64,000 bases of DNA, taken from NCBI GenBank assembly GCA_945910005.1, contig OX246738.1:26823303-26887302 (forward strand), read 5' to 3'. The DNA comes from Isoperla grammatica (lineage: Eukaryota > Arthropoda > Insecta > Plecoptera > Perlodidae). The notes beneath the pieces are model-generated. The model was not told the DNA's origin, searched no databases, and saw nothing but the letters and a program-made list of their open reading frames with translations. The position numbers and the translations under genes were made by a program. Positions 1 to 9,848 of this stretch are shown here, piece after piece. The first letter of the stretch is position 1. The number at the start of each line of letters is the position of its first letter.

Positions 1-253
1 TTCAGCGGAAGTCAGGACCAATCACAATTTTCATTGTTGCCCACTTTAGTGATTGCTAGGTGACTTGTGGTGATGAATTATTTTAATTCTTATTGTTAAT
101 AGTAATAACTTAGGCCTATTTCAAGCTGTTTATAACTCCTACTCATTTTGAGAAAAAGTAGATTTTTGAAGATTTTGCCATTATCATTATTTTAAGAAAA
201 ACTGCCTCTGGCAATAAGATACTACTAGTATTAGGTATTTTATTAACTTCTAC
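1..253. other. Intron 3 of NHLRC2 (partial)
   Basis: AT-rich sequence downstream of the NHLRC2 exon 3 donor on the minus strand. No further exon of the gene could be recognised before the window edge. Confidence 0.6.
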
Positions 254-413
254 CTAAAATTAATAATGTTGGCCAGCATGGAATCCCTAATTCGCTCCAC
301 ATAGTTCCATCAGCATCATTAACCACGGGATGAGAGATTTCATACCGCTGGACTGCTGCAAGGATATTAGCCGAATCTTTCTCATTGTCAAACTTAGCAC
401 TATGCACACCAAC
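254..413 (-). CDS. NHLRC2: NHLRC2 orthologue, coding exon 3 (thioredoxin-like domain, second half); gene continues off the left edge
   Basis: Read on the minus strand, this exon encodes residues 112-164: [20 protein letters not shown], then [20 protein letters not shown] and [28 protein letters not shown] and CWPT are near-invariant in NHLRC2; the proline of WPT is the expected thioredoxin-fold cis-proline. The acceptor is ATTGTTTTAG on the minus strand (414-423). The donor is GTAGAA (253-248), leaving one G in phase 1. The exon is too short and uses too ordinary a codon set to appear as a long open frame. The NHL-repeat exons would lie to the left of position 1 and are not in this window, so the gene is partial here by truncation, not by decay. 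Confidence 0.93.
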
Positions 414-1634
414 CTAAAACAATTAAAAACAAAAATTGATACTCTTGCAGTTTATCACCACATTTAGGCCTAATGCTAAATGATAATGTGCTCATAGTAT
501 GGGCTGGCCAAGGCATTTAAGCCCACATGATCATAATCATGTACCGGTAATGAATGATAATAAATCATAATCATAACGAGCTAAACTTATAGTACGACTA
601 CGTTTTGGTCTCACCTGAATTTATAGCCTAATAATATCTAACATAACATGTACCGGTAGGCCTACCACAGTTATTATTTTGTTGCTGTTCATTTGTTGGT
701 ATGTCCATCATACGGCCTCTGCTCTTATCATTGCCTTATATGAAAGGCACAGGGTTGCCTGGTGTGAGCAATATTTATAAGTTGCTAATGGGAAACGCTG
801 GGTATCATTTTTGGGAACATGAGACAAGTGATGCAGAGCATGCTCAAAGAGAAGCCATGGAGCACTTGAGCCACGGGCGATTGACCAATTCACATTTCAC
901 AGCCAGAAAGTTCAAATAATAATAAATTCAATGGTTTAGAATAAAGTTGTTCAATGGGTTACCAGTTGGTATTATGCTTTGTAATCTGTGTAACACAAAT
1001 GTAATTGAAAAGGTAAAAAGCTAAAAACTAAAAACCCCTTTAAAGACTACAGCCCTTCACAGCATGTTCCAACGTGTACACAAAACCATCACAGACCATG
1101 GCCGCGATTCTGAATCGGCGTCGATAAGTTTAACCCGAGTTTTAGTCGTTAAAAGAAGGCAGTGAGCCAATCACCGCCTTGCATTCGCCCACTGTAACGA
1201 CAAAAAGCATGCGTTAAACTTATCACGGCCATTCAGAATCGCACTGCATGAGCAGCCATGGAGCCAGGGGTAATGACTAAATAGCAAACATGTGCCTCTA
1301 CCCCCCCCCCCCCCCACACCTAACTCGTATATGATTCACAAGTCTCACTGTCTTTATACTTATTATGTTTGCCGCTGTGTTTCTTATGAAATTTGTGCAT
1401 TTTCTAGAACAAATTTGAATTGTATCCCTCACAGTTAATTTAAAAAACATTTTTAAAATGTGTCCCCCTGACATAGGACATAAGTTTGTTAGTAATACTA
1501 ATATCCAATAACGTACCAGGATTTATGGATGTGAAACTTAACCTGCCTAAGTTATCACTATTTGTGAAATCCAGCCCCTGGTAGGATATTTATTCTATTA
1601 GTGGTAATGAAAAACTAGATAAACTTAACCATAC
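414..1634. other. Intron 2 of NHLRC2
   Basis: Intron between exons 2 and 3 on the minus strand. It contains a MITE-like inverted repeat at 1104-1242 and a run of C at about 1302-1315. A 72-codon plus-strand frame at 701-919 has no recognisable domain and lies wholly in the intron. Confidence 0.75.
1104..1242. mobile_element. Short inverted-repeat element (MITE-like) in NHLRC2 intron 2
   Basis: Two arms of about 30 bp are inverted copies. The left arm begins GCGATTCTGAAT (1104) and runs to GATAAGTTTAAC (1134). The right arm begins GTTAAACTTATC (1213) and ends ATTCAGAATCGC (1242). The arms differ at a few positions in the middle. About 78 bp separate them and there is no coding capacity. No clear target duplication was found, so the superfamily is unknown. 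Confidence 0.7.
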
Positions 1635-1801
1635 CACAACCAATCCATCTTCTATAGAATACTCATTTTCTAACGTTTTCAAATCAGGTAGAATGTGCAT
1701 GCAATTGATGCAGCAGTATGTGAAGAAGTCCAGTACGACAATCTTTCCTTTCAGCTCATGTTCCAAGGATAGTTGTTTTGAAACATTAAACCACTCTAAA
1801 T
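1635..1801 (-). CDS. NHLRC2: NHLRC2 orthologue, coding exon 2 (thioredoxin-like domain, CCINC motif)
   Basis: This exon encodes residues 56-111 of the assembled protein: the start of the thioredoxin-like domain, including GKIVVLDFFTYCCINCMHIL and LPDLKTLENEYSIEDGL. The motif FFTYCCINC (Cys85, Cys86 and Cys89) is the hallmark of NHLRC2; the redox-type pair is C-I-N-C rather than the usual C-G-P-C. The acceptor is a pyrimidine tract ending TTTCTTTCAG on the minus strand (about 1802-1811). The donor is GTATGG (1634-1629), weaker than consensus but in frame. With the 1-nt carry-over from exon 1 the exon gives exactly 56 codons, and it ends between codons. Joining to exon 3 gives [13 protein letters not shown], which has the same spacing as the known family. 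The open frame past the donor is intron read-through. Confidence 0.93.
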
Positions 1802-2029
1802 CTGAAAGAAAAGTAGACACATTGGGTATGACAAACTTTTATTACAATTGCTATCTCTTCATAAAGTTTAATATGCCTGATGAGGAAAACTGTCATCATA
1901 TGGAGTTACTCTTTGCAAACTTACAAAAAATATCAAGGGTGACTATTTAAGCTAGCCTATAGAAGTAGTAGCTTTGAGTTTGTTCACTAACAAACTCAAT
2001 GGTAGTAGTAGAGTAGTAGTAGTATTATG

Positions 2030-2137
2030 GTTGCATTCCGTAAGATCAACCGGGCTCGACAAGCCCGACCGTAGTACCATTTGCCCAATGATATTACGGT
2101 CAGGCGGTCGAGCCCGGTCGACCTTACGGAATACAAC
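2030..2137. mobile_element. MITE family A, copy 1
   Basis: A 108-bp element with terminal inverted repeats of about 30 bp. The left end is GTTGCATTCCGTAAG, followed by a GACC/AACCGGGCTCGAC-type segment. The right end, on the opposite strand, reads GTTGTATTCCGTAAGGTCGA then CCGGGCTCGACC. A second copy sits at 17497-17627. No coding sequence. TSD not resolved. Confidence 0.8.
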
Positions 2138-2341
2138 GTATGTTCTGGTAGCCCTATGTACCAAGGAAGGTAACTAACTTTAATTGACTTTTTTTCTTTA
2201 AAAACGTTGTAATTATGGAACATTATCTACCATTTGAATTAACGTTCAAGAGTAGGCCTACTTATTGAACATTTGGGCAACAAATTTGATGTAAAACATG
2301 CTACTGTATGTGAATGTGTAAGTTTGCCTAACGGCTAGGTT

Positions 2342-2653
2342 TGAGCTAGGGGGGAAGGATAGGAAGGAACCAACAGCTTACCTATAGTAGTTGTGGCCTT
2401 CGGAGTCGATAGAAACACAAAAAAGATATAAACAAAACGTCGAGACAGTTTCGGCCTGACGTGGCCTTGATCACCCGACGAAGGTGGAGGAAAGACCCAC
2501 CTTCCTCCACTTTCGTCGGGTGATCAAGGCCACGTCAGGCCGAAACTGTCTCGACGTTTTGTTTATATCTTTTTTTTGTTTCTATCGACTCCGAAAGCCG
2601 CAACTACTACAAGGTAAGCTGTTGGTTTCTTCCTATTCTTCCCCCCAAGCTCA
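2342..2653. repeat. 312-bp near-perfect palindrome (foldback)
   Basis: Two arms of about 150 bp are inverted copies with only scattered mismatches, separated by a loop of about 9 bases near 2489-2497. The left arm starts TGAGCTAGGGGGGAAG and the right arm ends CTTCCCCCCAAGCTCA. The inner part pairs CCGACGAAGGTGGAGGAA with TTCCTCCACTTTCGTCGG. The arm ends resemble a stretch at 11779-11815 (ACCAACAGCTCACC), which suggests a dispersed foldback family. An 18-bp direct repeat, CATGCTACTGTATGTGAA, occurs at 2297-2314 and again at 2652-2669, bracketing the palindrome. Confidence 0.9.
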
Positions 2654-3031
2654 TGCTACTGTATGTGAAATTATCTGCAATACTGCAAAACAGGGTTTCT
2701 TGATGATTAGTCGGTTGGGAATTGTGATCCCAACGTTTGACGTAATTCCCCGTTTTCCCGCCATAACCCATATTCATGTGTGAAAGGTTCGGGTTATTTT
2801 TAATTTTTTTTTATCAATGAAATATATTCCAAACCACACAAAAATGTCTAGGTCTGTGTGATTCTATAAAGCACATGATATTCAACTTGATGAAATAATA
2901 AAAAAATCATCCGAAAATTTCCTATGTAGGCCTACAGACTACGTACCGGTAGAGTATAATATTACAAAATCTAGGATCACCTTTGAGGATTTATTCAATA
3001 ACATACAAATTCAGAAATATGGATTACTTAC

Positions 3032-3197
3032 TGCTTTGAAAGTCTTGAATCTTGAATTTTTCTTGAGAACATTTGTCAATATGTTTAAGGACAGTATCTT
3101 CAATGTCAGATGACTGATTGTTGCTTCTTAGAGAATCTAACATTTCAACTAAATTTGCGCTAGCAGAAGCTATAAAGTCCAAAATATCTGAGGCCAT
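3032..3197 (-). CDS. NHLRC2: NHLRC2 orthologue, coding exon 1
   Basis: This is the first coding exon of an NHL repeat-containing protein 2 orthologue on the minus strand. It starts at the ATG at 3197-3195 and encodes about 55 residues beginning MASDILDFIASASANLVEML, an acidic, probably helical N-terminal segment. It ends in phase 1 at a consensus donor (GTAAGT on the minus strand, 3031-3026). Joining it to the next exon gives DFQS-NLEWFN, which matches the position of the conserved 'LEW(L/F)N' that precedes the thioredoxin-like domain in NHLRC2 proteins. In the family (established knowledge) the protein has a thioredoxin-like domain followed by an NHL beta-propeller; loss in humans causes FINCA disease. 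The start is the first ATG upstream of the joined frame. The assignment rests on the downstream exons, because this segment is poorly conserved. Confidence 0.8.
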
Positions 3198-3261
3198 GTT
3201 GATTGTTTTTAGGCCTACTTATCAATGATTGCTGAAACAAAATAATATGATTGATTATACT

Positions 3262-3748
3262 CAGTGTTGTTAAGTAGCGCGCTACCTACTTGTAGCATGT
3301 TACTTTTTTTTGGTAGCGAGCTATATTTGAAAATGCAGTAAAGTAGCGAGTTGCAAGCTACTATAGGCCTATACGAGTATTTGTAGCGAAAAATCGCTGC
3401 TACTCTATTTTTGCAATTTTGCAATGCAATATAAAATATAAAACCTCTTATAGACATATATTTGTGGCTTCTAAGTTGTTGATAACATTATTTTCATAAA
3501 CATAAAAATGATCATTGGTAAGAAAGCCTAGATTTTCAAAGAAATAATTAGCAGGTACTCCTGGTCCTTTATAAAAAATTAAAGTAGCTGTAAAGTAGTG
3601 TCACTACTTTTTTTGAGTAGATGTACAAGTAGCGAGCTACTTAGGCCTACAAATTACAGTAGCTGAAAAGTACTCTAAGTTACTTTCAAAGATCAAGTAG
3701 CTGTAGCTGTAACAGTGCTACTTTTAAAAAGTAGCTTTAACAACACTT
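3262..3748. mobile_element. Non-autonomous hAT-like element with 8-bp TSD ATTATACT
   Basis: A 487-bp element. The left end is CAGTGTTGTTAAGTAGC and the right end, read on the minus strand, is AAGTGTTGTTAAAGCTAC. The flanks are a perfect 8-bp direct repeat, ATTATACT (3254-3261 and 3749-3756). The interior is full of short inverted GTAGC / GCTAC motifs. Animal hAT elements commonly have CAGTGTTG-type ends and 8-bp duplications (established knowledge). No transposase frame is present, so it would depend on a helper. Confidence 0.88.
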
Positions 3749-4086
3749 ATTATACTAATAAGAGGACTTTAGGCTCAGAGAAAGGTGGGTAGAGCGGTTA
3801 GCCTACAATAATAATGAAACATGTAGGATTGAGGTGGCATATACAGCAAAAGAGGTTGCACGCGACGACTGAGATAGCCGAGAAGACAGTAGAGGTCTGC
3901 CTGCTTTTACAGACTTAGGCTGACCCGGCCATGAAAATCCAACAGGACCAGCTCAGGCTTCTATGAATATCTGAAAGTGAGGCACAGTAGGCAATGAGTA
4001 GGGGCACAAAGAACTGCTAAATGCGTAGAACGACTTATGCAATTTAGAAAGTGTATCTAGAGGCAATGAGGGTTGGCAGGAATAGG

Positions 4087-4585
4087 TAGAGGTGTTTGAA
4101 AATGGTTTTATTTTTCAAAAAAAATCGTTTTATTCTAAACCAAAATGTGGTGTTATTTCGGTGTTATTTTTATAATGGAAATGGAGAAATCAGGAAGTTT
4201 CAAAGCAACGGAAATTTTCACTCTCTTCACACCGCTTTATTTTGTACAACGCTATCAACCAGCAACGCTGCAAACCACTTTTCCATCGGCCAAAATGTAG
4301 TTGGTAAACAGTTTGAGACTAAACTGTTTTACCGACTTAGGGTCAAAAGTAGTAATTATTACGTAAAATATGCAATTTTTGCTGTAAATAGTTAAAAATG
4401 CTGAAAATTGTGTTATTTCGCTATTTCAACACTCAATTCGCGTTATTACAATAATATGGTGTTATTTCGCGATTTGATTCCTTATCCTTCATGGCCAACA
4501 TGCCGACATCTGTCAAAAAAAAAGTTCTTACACCACAAATTATGAATTTCGTTTTATCGCGGATTCCGAAAAACAAACGCCTCTA
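4087..4585. mobile_element. Non-autonomous hAT-like element with 8-bp TSD GGAATAGG
   Basis: A 499-bp element bounded by 12-bp inverted ends, TAGAGGTGTTTG at the left and CAAACGCCTCTA at the right. It is flanked by a perfect 8-bp direct repeat, GGAATAGG (4079-4086 and 4586-4593). Near both ends the motif GTGTTATTTCG recurs (about 4150 to 4170 and 4410 to 4470), a subterminal-repeat pattern usual for hAT elements. A 99-codon frame at 4096-4395 has no recognisable domain. The 8-bp duplication and TAGAGGTG-type end support hAT; the family is not identified. Confidence 0.85.
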
Positions 4586-4599
4586 GGAATAGGGCATAT

Positions 4600-5625
4600 C
4601 TTAAAGCCGTGTCAGACGATCGAGAAACTCACCAGAGCTCATTACTATCTCCGATACAAGACAGAATAATAATAGATATAGGAGGTGTGGACCGACATAT
4701 GAGATACAGGGACAAACTCTGGAGAGAGTGGAGGTTATTAAGTACTTAGGGGTGTGGCTAGCAGATACGCTGGAGTGGGGGGAGCAGATCAGCAGGATGG
4801 TTGGGAGGGGAGTAAGAAATCTAAATTTTGTTATGAGGGTACTGAGGGGAGCAAGCAAGGATATAAGGAAGCATGCCTACAGAGCTCTGGTGAGGCCGGG
4901 TCTGGAGTATGCCGGAGCGGTTTGGGACCCACATGATGCCAAGGGTAGGGATGCTCTGCAAGGGGTACAAAAGAGAGCGGCGAGAAGGGTGCTAAGAAGG
5001 GCGAATAGATGGGTGGAAATAGAGGTGGGGGATGGTAGGAAGAGGAGGGAGTATGAGAGCGTAACGGAACTGGTCAGGGAGCTAGGCTGGGAGACACTTG
5101 CAGACAGAAAGACGGAGGAACCGGCTGGGTAAAATGTACAGGGTAGTAGGGAAACATGAGGGGTGGGGGGAGTTAAGTAGGGCGGTCGACGGAGCTAGCT
5201 ACATGGGAAGGGGGGATCATCAGTGGAAGGTAGAAAGAAGGTTATGGAGGACGGATGTGGGTAAGTTCTCCTTCCTGGGAAGGACGACCGTTGAGTGGAA
5301 CCAGTTGGATGGGGAGGTTGTGAGGCTAGGGAAGGTTAAGGCTTTTGTCGACAGGCTGAGGCCTAAACCCGAACCCAGGTTGATGGAAAAGGCAAAAGGC
5401 GATGGTCATGGGGAAGGAGGAAGGATGGAAGCAAGAGGAGTGATGGATGAGAAGGAAGCAAGGAAAACCGAGAAGAATGGAAAGACAAAGCCTGATGGAG
5501 GATGGGAGGATGATGCGAAGGATGGGAAAGGAGTAATGAAGGAAGCAGAGAGACTCTTGTCACCAGCATACAGCCAACTGTGAGGGGATAAGCCAACAAC
5601 AACAACAACAACAACATACCGGTAC
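4600..5625 (+). pseudogene. 5'-truncated non-LTR retrotransposon (LINE) tail with frameshift
   Basis: Two overlapping frames read as the C-terminal part of a LINE reverse-transcriptase polyprotein of the CR1/Jockey type. The first (about 4680-5110) has PTYEIQGQTLERVEVIKYLG, then YRALVRPGLEYAGAVWDP and VQKRAARRVLRRA. The second, one frame over (about 5110-5583), has NRLGKMYRVVGKHEGWGELS and FSFLGRTTVEWNQLDGEVV, and ends in a lysine/glutamate-rich tail with a stop at 5581-5583. A 1-base shift around 5105-5115 breaks the protein between LGWETLADR and RRNRLGKMY. The copy ends in a CAA microsatellite (5594-5614), a typical LINE 3' terminus. It is 5'-truncated within a few bases of the right TSD of the 4087-4585 element. 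Confidence 0.85.
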
Positions 5626-6792
5626 CCTTTTACAATAGGCTTAGTCTAGGCTAGCCAACCTAAGAATATATTAATAATTAATAATGAATATAATATCTAG
5701 ATAATAATCTAGGGTAAGATAGGCTAATAGATTCTCGTGTGAATGGTCGCGTGTTCGCTAACTTCACCTGCTAGGAAGTTGAACATGTGGACATTTTTCG
5801 AACTCGTGCAAGCTGGATTGACCATGTCTCGGGCTGCCGGCAAGTTCCGTGCTATTAAGTGCCAGTCTACTCGTAGCGACCCAACAAACATTTTTCCCCA
5901 CTGAGCAATACCCTCGGGCTACTTTTATGGGAGGAAAGAGCTCCTGGGTACCTGGGTTAAAGGTGGGGCCTACCTTTTTCCTATAGGCCTACTACTAACA
6001 TGGAGTGAGACACTAAGAGCAGAGTGCAGGAGGTACAACCCTGGTAAATCCTCAGGACTGCCCAGAAAGGTAATAGCTCCGGCACCGAGGCAGCTCTCAG
6101 GTAGCCTTAGCCTGTTGGAGGAACCCTGGGATTATCTACATTATATAGGCCTACACGACTTTTACCAGCAGAGATCAAAGCGGTAAATTTCACTGGGGAA
6201 TCTGAGAGGTGAGAAATAACACTTGGTCAGTAGTCAGTACTTCGTAAGTTAGCTTGAAATAACTTAACGTGAATGGAACACCGTGCCAAGTGCTTCGACC
6301 TAGGCCTAGGCTTGCTCCTAGAGGGTTGCTGTAGGTGTAAGGCCTTACTATTTTATATTGTGCCTGACCAGTTATAGACAGCAGCCCTTCGGGCTACTCT
6401 CTCATAGCTACTAGGTCTACAAGCTTATAAACGCCTAGGCTAGACAAACAAACAGCAAATGAAGCGGGACGTCTGACATAACCTAATTTTTTTTAAATCC
6501 ACGCCAACGCGAGTTCGGGGCTAAAGCTAGGCCTGGGGCCTAGGCCTGAATTTATTTTGATTATAAAAAGGCCTGTCTGTCAGTACAGTTCTGTTAGTAT
6601 TTGAACATCATTATACTCACATCAAAATAAAAATATGTAACACACTGACGAACGAATGTTTCTCAACTTTTGAATGAAAATGAATCCATGCGGAATGAAG
6701 TACGAATCAATCATTACCACCGCCTGTTGAATTTGATGATTCAGATGAGATTCCGTCGGTGCTAACTTCGGTCATACCGTCTAGCAACAAAA

Positions 6793-6939
6793 ATGGCAGC
6801 TACGATGGTAGATATTTTTGTTGACGTTTGCCGCTTGTGTAGCGGTAAACAGCGTGATAATATCGACATATTTGGAAATGAAGATAAGAATGCGAATGCA
6901 AGTCTTGAACATCTCATAAAAAATAAGCTGAAAATTGAT
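6793..6939 (+). CDS. ZAD-C2H2 zinc-finger transcription factor, coding exon 1
   Basis: First coding exon of a 517-residue insect-type zinc-finger protein. The ATG at 6793 sits in AAAATGG, a good context; a second in-frame ATG lies four codons on. The 49 codons read MAATMVDIFVDVCRLCSGKQ and onward to NKLKID. Cys13 and Cys16 (CRLC) are the first half of the zinc site of a ZAD domain, the N-terminal dimerisation module of many insect zinc-finger factors (established knowledge). The exon ends between codons at a perfect donor, GTAAGT (6940). It is too short to stand out alone; splicing to exon 2 completes the ZAD. Confidence 0.9.
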
Positions 6940-8780
6940 GTAAGTTAAGTTATGCCACGCAAACCGTTATCTGTGGTTATGTTGGACGCCTAGATTAGAA
7001 TAACAGCTGTTACGTCCCTGCAAGCTTTGGTGTAGGGCCAAGCAATTGCCGCATTGGGTTTGTAAAACCCAATGGACTAGGCCTAGGCTTTGTGTATCCA
7101 GATAGGACAGGATATACAAAGTTATAGGCCTATTTAAGCTTAGGCCTAGCCTCTTGGCCTTTTCAAAACATCATATGACGTTGGTTTTCGACAGCCCCTA
7201 CCTACAGTCCATCCTACAGGAAGGTTACAGACTGGAAATTCTGGTTTGAACTTTTTGCACGCACATCCCTATTGTCACGCTCAACTTCAAGCACCTTCCG
7301 TTACAGGGTGGGTTGTGAGTAGCTTAGGAGTTACACATCGACATTTTACAAACGCACCGCATTACACCCCCACTACAGACACCCCTACACTGTAGGCCTA
7401 GCAGACGTTGCCGACATGTCTTTTTTTTTGAACTATCCTATACTTTTTGATGAATAATTGGTTCCAACTTAGGAGCTACCTGTTCCCAAAACAACTAGTT
7501 AAATGTTACCATTTTATAGTTCATTTTCATCCCGTCACGAATATGTTAATTTCATCTCGATCCGATCAGTATTTGAGGTACAAAGTACATTTACTATGCT
7601 ATAAATAAAGTGAGTAACCATGAAAACGAAAGATCGTAACTCGTTACGTATAAAAGCCAGCCCCCTAGATGTCAGGTGTGTTAAATCCAAGCAGTGCGCA
7701 GCTTCGACGAGACTCCACTGGAGTATTTTTGAAGTTCACCAAATCTCTGCTAGGAGGATAGAGAAAACTTTGCGCATGGATTGAACAATGGCAGTAGCTT
7801 TGAACATGGACAAATTGGCTGTAGACATATACGCCTATAAAATTGTCAAGAGATAGCGTTACTGTCGCCGCGAGAAGTGAGTGATGGCAGCTACGATGAG
7901 GTCGGTGGAGGCAGCTTAACATAGCTACTATATGCGTAACAACAGATTTTATTAATTATATTAAAATCTAAGCAGCCAGTACTGTCGATATATACGTATA
8001 TGAAAGCCTGTACCAATGTAGAAGACCCGTGAGCCATTCATATACGATAAACATCCATAAATAACGATTTGTTTTATATGTAGTCTCGGCGTGCGGTTCG
8101 GCCGTGAAAATTCGCACCTTGCATTTGAGTGCATGCTACGAATTTGCGTTCAGTGCACTTTCTATCTAGAAAGTTTATTTTGTTATTGTCTACAAAGGCT
8201 GCTACGCATGTTTTGAGAACTCTCGAACACATCCGATCATTAGTTTTATGCCAATTGAGTATGAGAAAACAAAACAATTTTCTAGAGCTGTCCATCTCCG
8301 ATGCGTGAATTGTCATAACAAGTTAGCTATTACCTATATTATTTTGAAACCATCTTTACAACAATAATTGATATGCCAACTAACAATTGTAATATAAGTT
8401 AAACCATAAAAATCAATACAATAACGGCTAGAACGTGGTAAGTGAAGATGTGTAACATTCCTAGCGCGCCGCGAATCTTCACAACGACCTCACCTTAGCG
8501 CTTCTCGTTTTGTCCGCTTGGAGCGTGTTGTTTCTTTTTACAGGCGAATATGCGCTCGCTTAACAACACATCATACAGAGCACTTTCTTAGTGAATAGAA
8601 TGAAATACCAGACTCGAAGTCTAGAGAATGACAACATTTTACTCCCATTCCAAGTAACTATTTTAAAGTAATAGAGAGGCATTTTTATCCTTGGAAATCA
8701 TACTTTGCATGGTGCACCCTGGACGACACAGTCTTTACTGTAGTGTACAGGTCTTAATTGCATTCTTTTTTTAATTTCAG
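6940..8780. other. Intron 1 of the ZAD zinc-finger gene
   Basis: Canonical GTAAGT...TTTCAG intron of 1,841 bp. It includes, at about 7525-7605, a stretch closely similar to 26088-26160 (CACGAATATG, then a CGATC(C/G)GAT core), so it contains a dispersed repeat. No exon-like signal was found. Confidence 0.85.
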
Positions 8781-9088
8781 GTAACTTTAGATGACCCTCT
8801 TCCGAAGACTGTGTGCCAAAAATGTTGGGTGCAGTTAGACAGTTTTGCTAAGTTTCAAAATGTGTGTCACAAAACTCAAGATAAACTTATGAATGATTAC
8901 CTTGCAATAGTGGAAACATCGACTGCCGACGAGGACGATGATGAGTTCCAATCACGCATAGCCTCAGATGAAGTACTTAAATACAGTCTTGTTGAATCTA
9001 AGACTGATCTAGATGATCTTGCAACGGAGATAGAAATATATGCAGACGGTACTAAAGAAATAAGTGGCAGTTCTATTGTTCAGCCAAG
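8781..9088 (+). CDS. ZAD-C2H2 zinc-finger transcription factor, coding exon 2
   Basis: Begins after the acceptor TTAATTTCAG (8771-8780) and encodes residues 50-151 plus two bases. VTLDDPLPKTVCQKCWVQLD carries Cys61 and Cys64, which complete the four-cysteine ZAD zinc site started by Cys13 and Cys16. FAKFQNVCHKTQDKL is the usual helical end of the domain. After it comes an acidic linker (TADEDDDEFQSR and following), low in structure. The donor is AAG|GTGAGT at 9089; the stop seen just afterwards lies in the intron. Confidence 0.92.
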
Positions 9089-9848
9089 GTGAGTCAGTCA
9101 TTAAAATTATTGTTGATCCTAAACGAGGAAATTGGCCCTTTGTCTAAATGTTCCAGAGAGGGTTTAGATTACTCTAGGTAAGGTGACCATATTTATAAAT
9201 AATTCCAGGACTAGGCAAGTCGGAACATTTTTTATATAAGGGGGGGCAATTCCAGACTCAATAGATGGTAGAGTAAACAAAACGCGATAAAAAGTTGGTT
9301 TATATAATGTTCAATCCCCCACAAATCCACTAGTTATCCACTTGCATGGTTTAATTTGTACTCGCAATAAAGTGGGTGATATAGCTGGGCCGCCGGAGGC
9401 AATTTCACCATAGGCCAACAAAAATTTGGCTCTGCATTATGTTTGATGGTCTGAAGTGCGTTTTGAGGTGAAATCTTGTCAATAAAAATAAATACTATGA
9501 ATAAACATTTCTGCTATTGTTGGGTTGTTCCTCCTGCAAATGAATTGTTGCCAGTTGACACAATCATCCGACATTGCTTTCCCAAAAAGTAGCAACCTTG
9601 ACTTTTCGGGCATGCAGCCAAGGACCACATATACATATATAATATCTGTTTCAAATCTAAAATCTGCCCCCCCCTATGCCCCCATGGCATGAAAGTTAGG
9701 GGGGGGGCAATGCCCCCCGCCCAATTAAATCCGCTACTGCACCCAACGGATTGTAAGAGTCTCCCAATACCTCAGGCTCATTATAGGCTAATGTTTTTAA
9801 GTTTTCAGAATAATTGTGGATTTCAACACATTTTATTTGATATTCCAG
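9089..9848. other. Intron 2 of the ZAD zinc-finger gene, with G/C-run transposon debris
   Basis: Intron of 760 bp. The stretch 9665-9739 (C8, G9 and C6 runs) ends TTAAATCCGCTACTG, which on the other strand is CAGTAGCGGATTTAA, a hAT-like terminus. The partner end could not be found, so this is one recognisable terminus only. CGCCGGAGGCAATTTCACC at about 9390 resembles the inside of the element at 29325-30008. Confidence 0.5.

Larger units (their letters stand above)
1802..3031. other. Intron 1 of NHLRC2
   Basis: Intron between coding exons 1 and 2 on the minus strand. It holds a 108-bp MITE (2030-2137) and a 312-bp palindrome (2342-2653). A 99-codon plus-strand frame at 2484-2783 is only a reading of the palindrome's right arm. 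Confidence 0.75.
3198..6792. other. Region between the NHLRC2 and ZAD zinc-finger start codons
   Basis: About 3.6 kb between divergent genes. It must hold both promoters and 5' leaders, but no TATA box or other core element stands out. Most of it is transposon: hAT-like elements at 3262-3748 and 4087-4585 and a LINE tail at about 4600-5583. The remaining 5626-6792 is unique-looking sequence very rich in AGGCCT (for example 5986, 6146, 6302, 6528) and shows no coding signal. Confidence 0.55.

Noticed and set aside
701..919. 72-codon plus-strand frame containing GYHFWEHETSDAEHAQREAM
   Set aside because: Looks slightly protein-like but lies wholly in NHLRC2 intron 2 on the opposite strand, matches no family I know and has no splice or promoter support.
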